A stretch of 64,000 nt of DNA from NCBI GenBank assembly GCA_900113425.1, contig FOZF01000002.1, positions 448,797-512,796 of the forward strand, read 5' to 3'. The position numbers and the translations under genes are program-made. This stretch comes from Stenotrophomonas maltophilia. Its GTDB lineage: Bacteria; Pseudomonadota; Gammaproteobacteria; Xanthomonadales; Xanthomonadaceae. Every line of letters starts with the position of its first letter. Positions within the stretch are counted from its first letter, which is position 1. Shown here in pieces: positions 41,138 through 49,844 of this stretch. The notes under the pieces are model-generated. The model made no database searches. It was not told the DNA's origin and was given only the letters and a program-made list of their open reading frames with translations.

Positions 41138-41577
41138 TGGCGGTGGTCCGCGCGCCAGGGATCGTAGCTGCCGAACCACCACACGTGGCCTTCCGGATCG
41201 GCACAGGCATAGCCACGGCCGCCGTACGCCTGGTCGGCAATGTCGATCACGATGCGCGCGCCGGCCGCCTTGGCCCGTGCATAGTGCGTGTCGGCGTCGC
41301 TGACGATCACGCAGGCGCTCTGGGTCTGGCGGCCCCCTGTTTCGTCAGGCATCACCGCCAGCTTCGACCACGCGCTGTCGTTGCTGGTCGAACCGAGCAT
41401 GATCATGCCGTGCCCGAACACCAGCTGCGCGTGGAACACCACGTCGCCGTCGGCGTACACCGCCTGCGCCTGGAAGCCGAACGCGCGCTGCAGCCAGTCG
41501 ATAGCGGCCAGCGCGTCGCGGTAGCGCAGGCATGGAATGATGGTGGATCCACTGCTTGATCGGCCGTTCTCGTCCAT
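41134..41577 (-). CDS. VOC family (glyoxalase/bleomycin-resistance-like) protein
   Basis: This 147-residue protein has two beta-alpha-beta-beta-beta halves: TIIPCLRYRDALAAIDWLQR with a Phe-Gly turn, and VIVSDADTHYARAKAAGARI, ending YACADPEGHVWWFGSYDP. This ending is typical of PhnB-like and dioxygenase-type VOC proteins. The metal-binding residues are not obvious. It is coupled to DUF72 downstream. The start MDENGRSSSG at 41577 is chosen over one seven codons upstream. Confidence 0.85.
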   Translation of the reverse strand: MDENGRSSSGSTIIPCLRYRDALAAIDWLQRAFGFQAQAVYADGDVVFHAQLVFGHGMIMLGSTSNDSAWSKLAVMPDETGGRQTQSACVIVSDADTHYARAKAAGARIVIDIADQAYGGRGYACADPEGHVWWFGSYDPWRADHRQ

Positions 41578-41654
41578 GGCACCCCTCCTATGGCACACGG
41601 CACGATGCGCCGGCGACCGTTACCATCCCGCGAAACCCCGGTGATGGCCTGCAC

Positions 41655-43247
41655 ATGGCCGCCACCCCTGCTCGGAGATGGTTCTGGATGAATACCTGGA
41701 TTGGAGGAGCCGTGCTGCTGGCCTGCACGACCATGGCGAACGCTGCAACGCCCCCGCAGCTGCAGGATCTGGATGCGACCGTCGAGCGCGTGCGTGCGCA
41801 GTTCGACGTGCCGGGCATCGCCGTTGCCGTGGTCAAGGACGGCAAGGTGGTGCTGGAACGCGGCTGGGGCGTGCGTGAGCAGGGCAGGCCGGATCCTGTG
41901 CAGGCCGATACCCTGTTCGCGATCGCCTCCAATACCAAAGCGTTCACCGCCACCTCGCTGAACCTGCTGGCCGAGGACGGCAAGCTGAAGATGGACGACA
42001 AGGTGATTGACCACCTGCCGTCGTTCCGCATGTCCGATCCGTTCGTGACCGGGCAGATGACGATCCGTGACCTGCTCTCGCATCGCAGCGGCCTCAGCCT
42101 GGGCGCGGGCGACCTGCTGTTCTGGCCGGCCACCGCCTACAGCAATGCCGAAGTGGTGGAGCGGCTGGGCAAGGTGCCGCTGAAAGGGGGATTCCGCGAG
42201 AGCTATGCCTACGACAACATCCTGTACGCCGTCGCCCAGCAGGTGATCGAGCACGTTTCCGGCATGAGCTACCAGCAGTTCCTGCAGACCCGCATCTTCG
42301 ACAAGGTGGGCATGGCGGGCACGCGCTACAACGCCGACCACCTGCGGCCCGGCGACAAGCCGGCCGTCGGACACGCCAAGTACGATTTCAAGGATCTGCG
42401 CACCGTCGCACCACTGACGTGGTCGAACAATGCCGGTGCCGGTGGCATCTATTCCAGCGCGCACGACATGGCGCGCTGGATGCAGGTGCAGCTGGCCGAG
42501 GGCACGCTGGCCGATGGCAGCCCGCTGTTCACCGCGAAGAGCCAGCAGCAGATGTGGCGCATGATCACGCCGCAGTCGATTCCGGCGCCGAGCGTGCCGG
42601 AGCTGGCACCGGCGCGGCCGAATTTCGCCGGCTACGGCGAAGGCTGGAGCCTGAGCGATTACCGCGGGCAGAAGCTGGTCTGGCACACCGGTGGCTGGCC
42701 GGGCATGGTCTCGCGGCTTACGCTGGTGCCGGGCGAGAAGCTGGGCGTCGTGGTGCTGACCAACCAGGAAGTGGGCGCCGCGTTCAACGCGATCACGCTG
42801 AGCGTGCTCGATGCCTATCTGGGTGCGGAGAAGCACGACTGGGTGGACGCCTATGCCAAGGCCGTGGCCAAGGGCCAGGACAAGGCCGATGAGGCCTGGG
42901 CCAAGCACCAGGCAGCGCGTGTCAGGGGCAGCACTCCCTCGCTGCCGCTGGCCGGTTACACCGGCACCTTCCGCGACCGCTGGTATGGCGACATGCAGAT
43001 CAGCACGGAAGGCAAGGGGCTGCGACTGCGCTTCATGAAGACCGCGCAGCTGAGCGGCCGGCTGGAGCACTGGCAGCACGACACCTTCATCGTGCGCTGG
43101 GACGACCGTTCGCTTAATGCCGATGCCTTCGTGAACGTCAGTCTCGACCCGGATGGCAAGGTGCGCGAGGTGCGCATGCAGCCGATCTCCGACCTGACCG
43201 ATTTCAGCTTCGACTTCCAGGATCTGCTGTTCACCCCGGTCAACTGA
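41655..43247 (+). CDS. Serine beta-lactamase-like hydrolase with DUF3471 tail
   Basis: This 530-residue exported protein belongs to the class C beta-lactamase/penicillin-binding superfamily. It has S92-N-T-K as the SxxK motif, Y186-D-N as the YxN motif and H344-T-G-G as the third box. A DUF3471-type tail (about residues 430-530, PLAGYTGTFRDRWYGDMQIS) follows. The start at 41655 gives a positively charged signal peptide ending TTMANA. It is probably a periplasmic D-aminopeptidase, peptidase or esterase; beta-lactam hydrolysis is not implied by sequence. It is divergent from the VOC gene. Confidence 0.88.
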   Translation: MAATPARRWFWMNTWIGGAVLLACTTMANAATPPQLQDLDATVERVRAQFDVPGIAVAVVKDGKVVLERGWGVREQGRPDPVQADTLFAIASNTKAFTATSLNLLAEDGKLKMDDKVIDHLPSFRMSDPFVTGQMTIRDLLSHRSGLSLGAGDLLFWPATAYSNAEVVERLGKVPLKGGFRESYAYDNILYAVAQQVIEHVSGMSYQQFLQTRIFDKVGMAGTRYNADHLRPGDKPAVGHAKYDFKDLRTVAPLTWSNNAGAGGIYSSAHDMARWMQVQLAEGTLADGSPLFTAKSQQQMWRMITPQSIPAPSVPELAPARPNFAGYGEGWSLSDYRGQKLVWHTGGWPGMVSRLTLVPGEKLGVVVLTNQEVGAAFNAITLSVLDAYLGAEKHDWVDAYAKAVAKGQDKADEAWAKHQAARVRGSTPSLPLAGYTGTFRDRWYGDMQISTEGKGLRLRFMKTAQLSGRLEHWQHDTFIVRWDDRSLNADAFVNVSLDPDGKVREVRMQPISDLTDFSFDFQDLLFTPVN

Positions 43248-43259
43248 CGCCGCATGATC

Positions 43260-43302
43260 GGTGGCGCCGGGCCACGCCCGGCGAGCATGGCCCGGTGCTA
43301 CC
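43260..43302. repeat. Inverted pair of SMAG-type REP elements
   Basis: A + strand copy (GGTGGCGCCGGGCCACGCCC, GTGG in place of GTAG) is joined to a - strand copy ending GGTGCTACC. The pair starts 12 bases after the hydrolase stop. Confidence 0.75.
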
Positions 43303-43377
43303 GGCACCGGGCATCGTCGGTTGGCGTACACATCCGGCATGGGATACTCCGCCGGTTGCAAGAGGCGAGGGAATGCG

Positions 43378-45210
43378 ATGTTCCGTTGGTTTGAATCCCT
43401 GATTCCGGTGTTCCCGCCCGTGGATGGGCGCATGCCGCCGCGCAGGGTGCTGCCGTTCTACCTGCACTACCTCCGGCCGGTGTGGCCGGTGCTGCTGGCC
43501 ACGCTGATCGCCGGCCTGCTGCTGGCGCTGGTGGAAGTGGCGATGTTCGATTACCTGGGCCGCATCGTCGACATGGTCGCCGAGCAGCCCGGTGCCGGCT
43601 TTTTCACGCGTCACGCCAATGAGCTGGGCTGGATGCTGTTCATCACCGTGATCGCGCGTCCGGTGCTGGTCGGCCTGCACAACCTGCTGGTCAACCAGGC
43701 CATCGTGCCAGGCCTGAGCAATCGTTCGCGCTGGTTGATGCACAACTACGTGGTGCGGCAGAGCCTGAGCTTCTTCCAGAACGACTTCGCAGGCAGCGTC
43801 GCCAACCGGGTGATGCAGACCGGCACGTCGCTGCGCGAATCGGCCGTGCAGATGGTCGACTCGCTCTGGTACATCGTGGTCTATACCGGCACCGCGCTGT
43901 ATCTGTTCGCGCAGGCCGACTGGCGATTGATGATGCCGTTGCTGCTGTGGCTGATCGCCTATGCGGTGATCATGGTCTACTTCGTGCCGCGCGCGAAGGA
44001 GCGGGCATGGATCGCCTCGGAAGCACGCTCCAAGGCGATGGGCCGCATCGTCGACGGCTACACCAACATCCCCACGCTGAAGCTGTTCGCCCATGGCGGC
44101 CGCGAGCAGGCCTACGTGGCCGAGTCGATCCAGGAGCTGGCGGTCAAGCACCGCGCGCAGACCCGGGTGACGACCGGCATGGACCTGGCCATCGCCATCG
44201 TCAACGGCTTCCTGATCGCCGGGACCTGCGGCCTGGCACTGTGGCTGTGGAACGGTGGCCACATCACCGTCGGCGCGATCACGTTGGCGACGGGCCTGGT
44301 CATCCGCATCCACAACATGTCGGGCTGGATCATGTGGACCATCAACGGCATCTTCGAGGACATCGGTACGGTGCAGGACGGCATCACCACCATCGCCCAG
44401 CCGCTGACCGTGCAGGACCGTGAGGATGCCGTGCCGCTGCAGGTGACCCAGGGCGGCGTGCACTTCCAGGATGTCCATTTCCACTACGGCAAGAAGGGCG
44501 GCGTGATCGCCGGCCTGGACCTGGTGGTGAAGCCGGGCGAGAAGATCGGCCTGGTCGGGCCCTCCGGTGCCGGCAAGTCGACCCTGGTCAATGTGCTGCT
44601 GCGGCTGTATGACCTGGAAAGCGGCCGCATCCTGATCGACGGCCAGGACATCGCGCATGTCACACAGGAGAGCCTGCGCCAGCAGATCGGCGTGGTGACC
44701 CAGGACACCTCGCTGCTGCACCGCTCGATCCGCGACAACCTGCTGTACGGGCGCCCGGATGCCACCGATGATCAGTTGCGTGCTGCGGTCGCCAAGGCGC
44801 GTGCCGAAGCGTTCATCGACACGCTGGTGGACGGGCAGGGACGCCGTGGCTACGACGCACACGTCGGCGAGCGCGGGGTGAAGCTGTCCGGCGGCCAGCG
44901 CCAGCGCATCGCCATTGCCCGCGTGCTGCTGAAGGACGCGCCGATCCTGGTACTGGACGAGGCGACGTCGGCGCTGGATTCGGAAGTGGAAGCAGCGATC
45001 CAGGACAGCCTGGACGAACTGATGGGAGGCAAGACGGTGATCGCGATCGCGCATCGGTTGTCGACCATCGCGCGCATGGACCGGCTGGTGGTCATGGACC
45101 AGGGCCGGATCGTGGAAACCGGCAGCCATGCCGAGCTGATCGCGGCCGGTGGCCTGTATGCGCGGCTGTGGGCACGGCAGACCGGCGGTTTCGTGGCGGC
45201 CGACCAGTAG
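43378..45210 (+). CDS. ABC half-transporter (exporter type, fused TM and ATPase)
   Basis: This 610-residue protein has a six-helix type I exporter domain (about residues 20-340) and an ATPase domain: Walker A GPSGAGKST near 394, Q-loop, signature LSGGQRQR, Walker B ILVLDEATSALD, and H-loop IAHRLSTI. The length and the opening RWFESLIPVFPPVDG resemble multidrug/lipid-type exporters of unknown substrate (MsbA/YddA/MdlB relatives). It must dimerise. ATG 43378 with GAGG upstream is chosen. A bidirectional hairpin follows the stop. Confidence 0.92.
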   Translation: MFRWFESLIPVFPPVDGRMPPRRVLPFYLHYLRPVWPVLLATLIAGLLLALVEVAMFDYLGRIVDMVAEQPGAGFFTRHANELGWMLFITVIARPVLVGLHNLLVNQAIVPGLSNRSRWLMHNYVVRQSLSFFQNDFAGSVANRVMQTGTSLRESAVQMVDSLWYIVVYTGTALYLFAQADWRLMMPLLLWLIAYAVIMVYFVPRAKERAWIASEARSKAMGRIVDGYTNIPTLKLFAHGGREQAYVAESIQELAVKHRAQTRVTTGMDLAIAIVNGFLIAGTCGLALWLWNGGHITVGAITLATGLVIRIHNMSGWIMWTINGIFEDIGTVQDGITTIAQPLTVQDREDAVPLQVTQGGVHFQDVHFHYGKKGGVIAGLDLVVKPGEKIGLVGPSGAGKSTLVNVLLRLYDLESGRILIDGQDIAHVTQESLRQQIGVVTQDTSLLHRSIRDNLLYGRPDATDDQLRAAVAKARAEAFIDTLVDGQGRRGYDAHVGERGVKLSGGQRQRIAIARVLLKDAPILVLDEATSALDSEVEAAIQDSLDELMGGKTVIAIAHRLSTIARMDRLVVMDQGRIVETGSHAELIAAGGLYARLWARQTGGFVAADQ

Positions 45211-45217
45211 AAAGAAG

Positions 45218-45241
45218 AACGGCCCGGTTACCCGGGCCGTT
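45218..45241. terminator. Bidirectional terminator between the ABC transporter and DUF885 genes
   Basis: AACGGCCCGG, loop TTAC, CCGGGCCGTT: a perfect 10-bp stem between two convergent genes, eight bases after the ABC stop. Confidence 0.8.
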
Positions 45242-45266
45242 CCTCATCCACATCCAGCGCAGCCGC

Positions 45267-47075
45267 TTACTCGATCGGCTCGTCCAGCATCAGCTGGCGG
45301 GCGAAGCGCACCGGCGGTGCGCCGTAGGAGAGCATCTGGTCGTGGTAGGCCTTCAGGTTGAATTTGTCGCCCAGCTTGTCCTGCATCGCCTTGCGGGTGT
45401 CGAAGTGCTCCTGCGCGCCAACGAAGTAGGTCGGCAGCTGCGCCGAGGTCAGCTGCGCGCGCACCCACTTGCCGGCCGCTTCGCTCTCCTGCTGGAACGC
45501 GTCGTGGGTCATCAGGTGCATCGCCTTCTCGCGATCCCAGTTGTCCACGTGCACGCCCTGGTCGAGGATGGCGTTGGAGATCGTGCGCAGGTAGAACTTC
45601 AGCTGCACCAGGTGGAACAGCGGATCGTTGTCGAGGTAGCCCTGCTCCTGCATCATGCGCTCGGTGTAGACCGCCCAGCCTTCGGCGAACAGGCCAGAAC
45701 GCAGTACCGCGCGCAGGGTGGAGGGGAACTTGGCCGAATGCCAGCCTTCCAGGTAATGGCCCGGCGTGCCTTCATGGATGCTCAGCAGGTGGATCATGCG
45801 CGAGTTGTACTCACGCAGGAAGGAATCGACCTGCTTGTCGTTCCAGTCGTCGGGAATCGGCGACACCGCGTAGAAGGTCTTCAGGTTCTTGTCCAGCGGG
45901 CCCGGAGAATCGCAGTAGGCCACGGCCACGCCACGCTGGAATTCCGGCATCAGGATGATGTCCACCGGCGCATCCGGCAGCGTCATCAGGTCGTGCTCGC
46001 GCACGAACGCAGTGGACTGGTCCAGCGCGGCCTTGGCGTCGTCGACCACCTTGTCACGCGCCGGCTTGTCGGCGTAGGCCAGTTCCAGCGCGGCCTCGAT
46101 GGCCTTCTGCTGCTGCTCGTCGGTCGGCTGCGCCGGCATCTCCGGCGCGCCCGGCTTGTCCTTCAGCACCGTCTGCGCGATGCCGTACATGTCTTCGCGC
46201 ACGCGCTTGAGCTCGGCACGCGCGCGCTCACCGATCTCCTGCCGCGACAGCGAAGAACTGAGGGCGAACTTGAGCTTCTGGTCGTACTTCTCCGCACCGA
46301 TGCGGAAATCACCCTTGGCGTTCGGCACGAGGGTCTTGTCCAGCCAGGCCTGCTGCTCGTCCACGGCCTTCTTCAGGCCATCGATGGCGGCCTGCAGGCG
46401 CTGCTGGTCGGCCTGCGGCAGCTCGCCGATATGTGGGGTGATGAAGGTATCGACGATGCTGAGAATGCCCTTGTTCTGCTTGGCCACCGTCTCGGCATGG
46501 ATCTTCGGCACACGCGCCGGGTCGAGATTCTCGCGGGCCTGGGCGAAGATCGCCGGCAGCTTTTCCATGCGCGCGGTGGCCGACTTCAGCCGTTCCGGCA
46601 GCGGTGCGAACTCGCGTGCCATCAGGCCGTAGATCGCACTGCCGGCGATGCCGTTGTACAGCTGCGGATCCCACTTGCCGGACTGCAGCACTTCGGCGTT
46701 CCAGATTTCCGACTGCAGCTGGTTGCGCAGGATGGCGGCATCGACCTGGTTCTCCCGGCCCAGCTTGGCCACGTCAATGCTGTCCAGCTCGCCCAGCAAT
46801 GCCTTGTAGGCGGCGACGGTCTTCTGCTGGCCGGCCGCACTCAGGTCGTCGATCTCGCTGTCGTAGCGGTGGTCGCCGATCTGGGTGGCGCTGACCGGGG
46901 ACAACTGCATCCAGGTGTCCAGGGCGCGCTTGGACAGATCGGCAAAGGCCGCATCGGCTGCCGCGTCACCGGCCTGCTGGCTGGCGGCGGAGGTGGAACC
47001 GGGGGTCGGGGCGTCGGCCTGCTGGCAGCCGGCGAGAGCGGCGACCAGGGCGAGGGCAAGAAGATGCGGGCGCAT
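45267..47075 (-). CDS. DUF885 family lipoprotein, probable metallopeptidase
   Basis: This 602-residue protein has a lipoprotein signal with lipobox LAGC (Cys17) and a long helical body. The metal motif HEGTPGHYLEGWHSAKFP lies near residues 430-447 (H-E-G-x-P-G-H, as in DUF885 and related M32/M3-like enzymes), with EGWAVYTERMMQ downstream giving a likely third ligand. DUF885 proteins are thought to be zinc carboxypeptidase-like enzymes, but the activity is mostly untested. It is monocistronic, with a shared terminator behind it. Confidence 0.88.
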   Translation of the reverse strand: MRPHLLALALVAALAGCQQADAPTPGSTSAASQQAGDAAADAAFADLSKRALDTWMQLSPVSATQIGDHRYDSEIDDLSAAGQQKTVAAYKALLGELDSIDVAKLGRENQVDAAILRNQLQSEIWNAEVLQSGKWDPQLYNGIAGSAIYGLMAREFAPLPERLKSATARMEKLPAIFAQARENLDPARVPKIHAETVAKQNKGILSIVDTFITPHIGELPQADQQRLQAAIDGLKKAVDEQQAWLDKTLVPNAKGDFRIGAEKYDQKLKFALSSSLSRQEIGERARAELKRVREDMYGIAQTVLKDKPGAPEMPAQPTDEQQQKAIEAALELAYADKPARDKVVDDAKAALDQSTAFVREHDLMTLPDAPVDIILMPEFQRGVAVAYCDSPGPLDKNLKTFYAVSPIPDDWNDKQVDSFLREYNSRMIHLLSIHEGTPGHYLEGWHSAKFPSTLRAVLRSGLFAEGWAVYTERMMQEQGYLDNDPLFHLVQLKFYLRTISNAILDQGVHVDNWDREKAMHLMTHDAFQQESEAAGKWVRAQLTSAQLPTYFVGAQEHFDTRKAMQDKLGDKFNLKAYHDQMLSYGAPPVRFARQLMLDEPIE

Positions 47076-47187
47076 CGGCGTTCCTGTACGGGGTCAAACC
47101 CCGAGCATAGGCCGCCGGGGCTGCTTTGTCCCCGTGCCATAGGATTACCATGGGCACCGATACGGACCCGCCAGCGGAGCAAAGGAT

Positions 47188-47544
47188 ATGGAATACCAGG
47201 GAAGCTGCCATTGCGGCAGGATCGCATTCACGGTGCAGGCCGAGGCCCCGATCAGCGACGTCATCGACTGCAACTGCTCGATGTGCCGCCGCCGCGGCAG
47301 CCTGCTGTGGTTTGCGCCGCGCGAGGCATTCCAGCTGCAGACCGATCCAGCCGATGTGGCCACCTACCAGTTCAACAGGCACCACATCGACCACCACCAT
47401 TGCCGCGAGTGCGGCACTGCACCCTACAGCGAGGCCCTGGATCCGCGCAGCGGTGCGGCCATGGTGGCGGTCAACGTGCGTTGCCTGCCGCAGGTCGATC
47501 TGGCCGGCCTCTCTGTGACCTCCTATGACGGAGCCTCAGCGTGA
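47188..47544 (+). CDS. GFA family zinc-binding protein (CENP-V/Gfa-like)
   Basis: This 118-residue protein has the GFA zinc sites: CHCGRIAF near residue 8, CNCSMCRRRGSL near 30, and CRECGTAPYS near 74. Original family members were linked to glutathione and formaldehyde, but that activity is doubtful for most of them. AAAGGA precedes ATG 47188. Its stop overlaps the next gene's start in a GTGA. Confidence 0.92.
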   Translation: MEYQGSCHCGRIAFTVQAEAPISDVIDCNCSMCRRRGSLLWFAPREAFQLQTDPADVATYQFNRHHIDHHHCRECGTAPYSEALDPRSGAAMVAVNVRCLPQVDLAGLSVTSYDGASA

Positions 47545-48344
47545 CGGTCCGGCGTGGATGGGTGGGCGCACTGACCGTGCCGGCACTGGTGCTGGCCCTG
47601 GCGGCCTGCGCGAAGGTGGAGCACGCGGCCGGCGGTGGTGGTGCCGCAGCCGAAGCCGAAGCCGTGGCGTCGCCCGAAGGCGCCTTCCTGGCCTATGAAC
47701 ACGACGTACAGGTACAGCTGGACGCGGAAACGATCGCGCCGCGCATCCAGCAGGTCGCGCAGGCCTGCCAGAGTGCGAAGTTCGGTGACTGTGCGGTGCT
47801 GCAGGTCGACCAGCGCAGTGGCGATTCACCCAGCGGCGAGGTCAGGGTGCGCATCGCGCCGAAGGGCGTGGAGCCCCTGATCGGCTTGGCGGGCGAGGGC
47901 GGCAGGCTGCAGTCGCGCACCACCCGTGCCGAGGACCTTGCACAGCAGGTGGCCGATACCGCGCTGACCAAGGCACGGCTGGAGAAGGAACACGCACGCC
48001 TGCTCGCCTACCAGGACCGTGGCGGTCTGAAGATCGAGGATCTGCTGGCGATCAGCACGCGCCTGTCGGAGATCGAGGCGGGGGTGGAGCAGGCCAGCAA
48101 GGACGCCGCGCAGCAGCGTCGCCGCATCGATACGCAGCTGCTGACGCTGCACTTCGGCACCACCTCCGGCGAGCGCGGCCGCAGCGAGATCGGCGATGCG
48201 CTGAGCGAGTCGGGCAGCATCCTCAGCACCAGTATCGCCTTCCTGATCCGCGCGGCGGCCGCATTGCTGCCGGTCGCGGTACTGGCGTTGATCGCAGCAT
48301 GGGGCGTGCGGGCCGGGTTGCGTCGCCGCCGTCGCACGCCGTAA
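47541..48344 (+). CDS. DUF4349 lipoprotein
   Basis: This 267-residue protein starts with GTG overlapping the GFA stop (GTGA). It has a lipoprotein signal (lipobox LAAC, about Cys17), a middle DUF4349 domain with TRAEDLAQQVADTALTKARL and DLLAISTRLSEIEAGVEQAS (a long coiled coil), and a C-terminal helix (IRAAAALLPVAVLALIAAWG). It is thus tethered to both a lipid and a membrane helix. The function is unknown. REP repeats follow. Confidence 0.87.
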   Translation: MTVRRGWVGALTVPALVLALAACAKVEHAAGGGGAAAEAEAVASPEGAFLAYEHDVQVQLDAETIAPRIQQVAQACQSAKFGDCAVLQVDQRSGDSPSGEVRVRIAPKGVEPLIGLAGEGGRLQSRTTRAEDLAQQVADTALTKARLEKEHARLLAYQDRGGLKIEDLLAISTRLSEIEAGVEQASKDAAQQRRRIDTQLLTLHFGTTSGERGRSEIGDALSESGSILSTSIAFLIRAAAALLPVAVLALIAAWGVRAGLRRRRRTP

Positions 48345-48354
48345 CGCGCGGGTT

Positions 48355-48415
48355 CGCCGGGCATGGCCCGGCGCTACCGGAATGTGCATGGAGCAGCGCC
48401 GGGCCACGCCCGGCG
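48355..48415. repeat. Inverted pair of SMAG-type REP elements
   Basis: A - strand copy at 48355-48378 (ends GCGCTACC) and a + strand copy at 48396-48415 (CGCCGGGCCACGCCCGGCG core, GCAG in place of GTAG). The pair lies between convergent genes. Confidence 0.78.
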
Positions 48416-48419
48416 ATCC

Positions 48420-48713
48420 TCAGCCTTCGTCGGTCTCGTATTCGACGAACACGTCCAGCTCCAGCGCAAGCTCCTGCACCGCGTCACGTACCTTCTGCGC
48501 GGTACTCTCGTTGCCCACTTCCACTTCCAGCTCGTGGATGCCCGGACCGATGTCATCGGACAGTCCTGCCGAACTGGAGTCATCGTCGTCCATGTGCGGC
48601 ATCAGATCGTCGGTTTCCTCGACATGTTCGATGCCTTCCAGTCCCAGCAGCAGGTCGCTGATCGCACGGGCGTCGTCTTCGGTTCCAGTGATGCGCATTC
48701 GCAGCAGGGCCAT
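48420..48713 (-). CDS. Small acidic protein of unknown function
   Basis: This 97-residue protein starts MALLRMRITGTEDDARAISD. The middle has a run of Asp and Ser (HMDDDDSSSAGLSDDIG), then a helical segment GNESTAQKVRDAVQELALEL and an acidic end. It looks like two half-domains, each with a hydrophobic strand and a helix, around an acidic linker. I do not recognise it. Its start is the first ATG after a possible GGACACC leader; a longer frame upstream is unlikely to be coding. It is convergent with DUF4349 and precedes no obvious partner. Confidence 0.75.
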   Translation of the reverse strand: MALLRMRITGTEDDARAISDLLLGLEGIEHVEETDDLMPHMDDDDSSSAGLSDDIGPGIHELEVEVGNESTAQKVRDAVQELALELDVFVEYETDEG

Positions 48714-48784
48714 GGCAGATGCAGGTCGTTGTGGAGGTGTCCGCAGCGTAGCCAGCGATGGGCAAAGACCGGGTGAGGGCCTGG

Positions 48785-49729
48785 TCAGCCAGGCGTGGGC
48801 GCGCGGCCGAGCAGACTGTCGGGTAATGCCGGGATCGGTGTGCGGTCGTCCTGTGCCTGGGCCAGCAGCCAATCGATGAACAGGCGTGCGGCAGGGCTGG
48901 GCGGTTGGCCTTCGGCATGCACGACGTAATAGGCATAGCGGGCCTTCAGGGCGGGGCCAGGCAGCCGCACGACCTCGTAGCGCTGCAGGTAGGGTTGGGC
49001 GATGTGGGTGCGCGCCAGGACCGCGCCCATGCCGTACACCGCGGCCCGCATCGCATCGGTGCTGTCGGCGAAGGTGTGCATCGGCGGCAGCGGCGAGGGC
49101 GGGCGCACGCCCGCATGGCGGAACCAGTCGCGCCAGCCCTGCGGCGAGAGGTCGGTCAGCAGCGGCAGCCCGGCGATGCGCGCCGGATCGTGCAGGGCTT
49201 CCACGCCCGGCAGCGCCGGCGAGGCGACCGGGAACAGGCTGTCGTCCATCAGGTGCTGCGCGTGCAGCCCCGGCCACTGGCCCAGGCCGTAGCGGATGCC
49301 GACCTCCGGTCCGTTGTCGTCGTAGCGGTCCAGGCCGCTGCCGGTGTGCAGTTCCACCCGGATGTGCGGATGCGCCTGGGTGAAGCGCGGCAGGCGTGGC
49401 AGCAGCCAGCAGTACGACAGCGAGCGCAGGGTGGTGATGCGCAGCGGCACACTGTCCGCATCCGGATGCAGATTGTGGGCGACGGCGGCGACATCGGTGA
49501 ACGCCGCACTGGCGGCGTCGGCCAGCTGCCGGCCTTCGGCGGTCAGCCGCACGCCGCGGGCATGGCGCAGGAACAGGCGGGTTTCCAGCACCTCTTCCAG
49601 GCGGCGGACATGGTGGCTGACCGCGCTGGCGGTCAGGTGCAGTTCCTGCGCGGCCTGGGCGAAGTTCTGGTGGCGCGCAGCGACCGCGAAAACGGCCAGG
49701 GCAGGGAGCAGGGAAGGGCGTAGCTGCAT
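48785..49729 (-). CDS. LysR family transcriptional regulator (GcvA-like)
   Basis: This 314-residue LysR-type regulator has a helix-turn-helix at residues 10-45 (NFAQAAQELHLTASAVSHHV and RRLEEVLETRLFLRHARGV) and a periplasmic-binding-like effector domain. The closest pattern is GcvA-type regulators (HxVRxLE with the VGIRYGLGQW loop). It is divergent from an EamA transporter, which is its likely target. ATG 49729 (MQLRPSLLPAL) is the family start. The effector is unknown. Confidence 0.9.
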   Translation of the reverse strand: MQLRPSLLPALAVFAVAARHQNFAQAAQELHLTASAVSHHVRRLEEVLETRLFLRHARGVRLTAEGRQLADAASAAFTDVAAVAHNLHPDADSVPLRITTLRSLSYCWLLPRLPRFTQAHPHIRVELHTGSGLDRYDDNGPEVGIRYGLGQWPGLHAQHLMDDSLFPVASPALPGVEALHDPARIAGLPLLTDLSPQGWRDWFRHAGVRPPSPLPPMHTFADSTDAMRAAVYGMGAVLARTHIAQPYLQRYEVVRLPGPALKARYAYYVVHAEGQPPSPAARLFIDWLLAQAQDDRTPIPALPDSLLGRAPTPG

Positions 49730-49844
49730 GTCAAGCCTCAAACCATATTTGTGGCTGGCAGCGATACTACGCGCTTGTGCGGCGGGCGTCTGCGTCTGAT
49801 CCTGTTGTACCAACCGAGGAGTGGATGATGGACGGAGGCAGGGC

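Noticed and set aside
41655..43247. Resistance beta-lactamase
   Set aside because: The S-x-x-K, Y-x-N and H-T-G boxes place it in the superfamily, but the C-terminal DUF3471 tail and length fit peptidase/esterase-type members.
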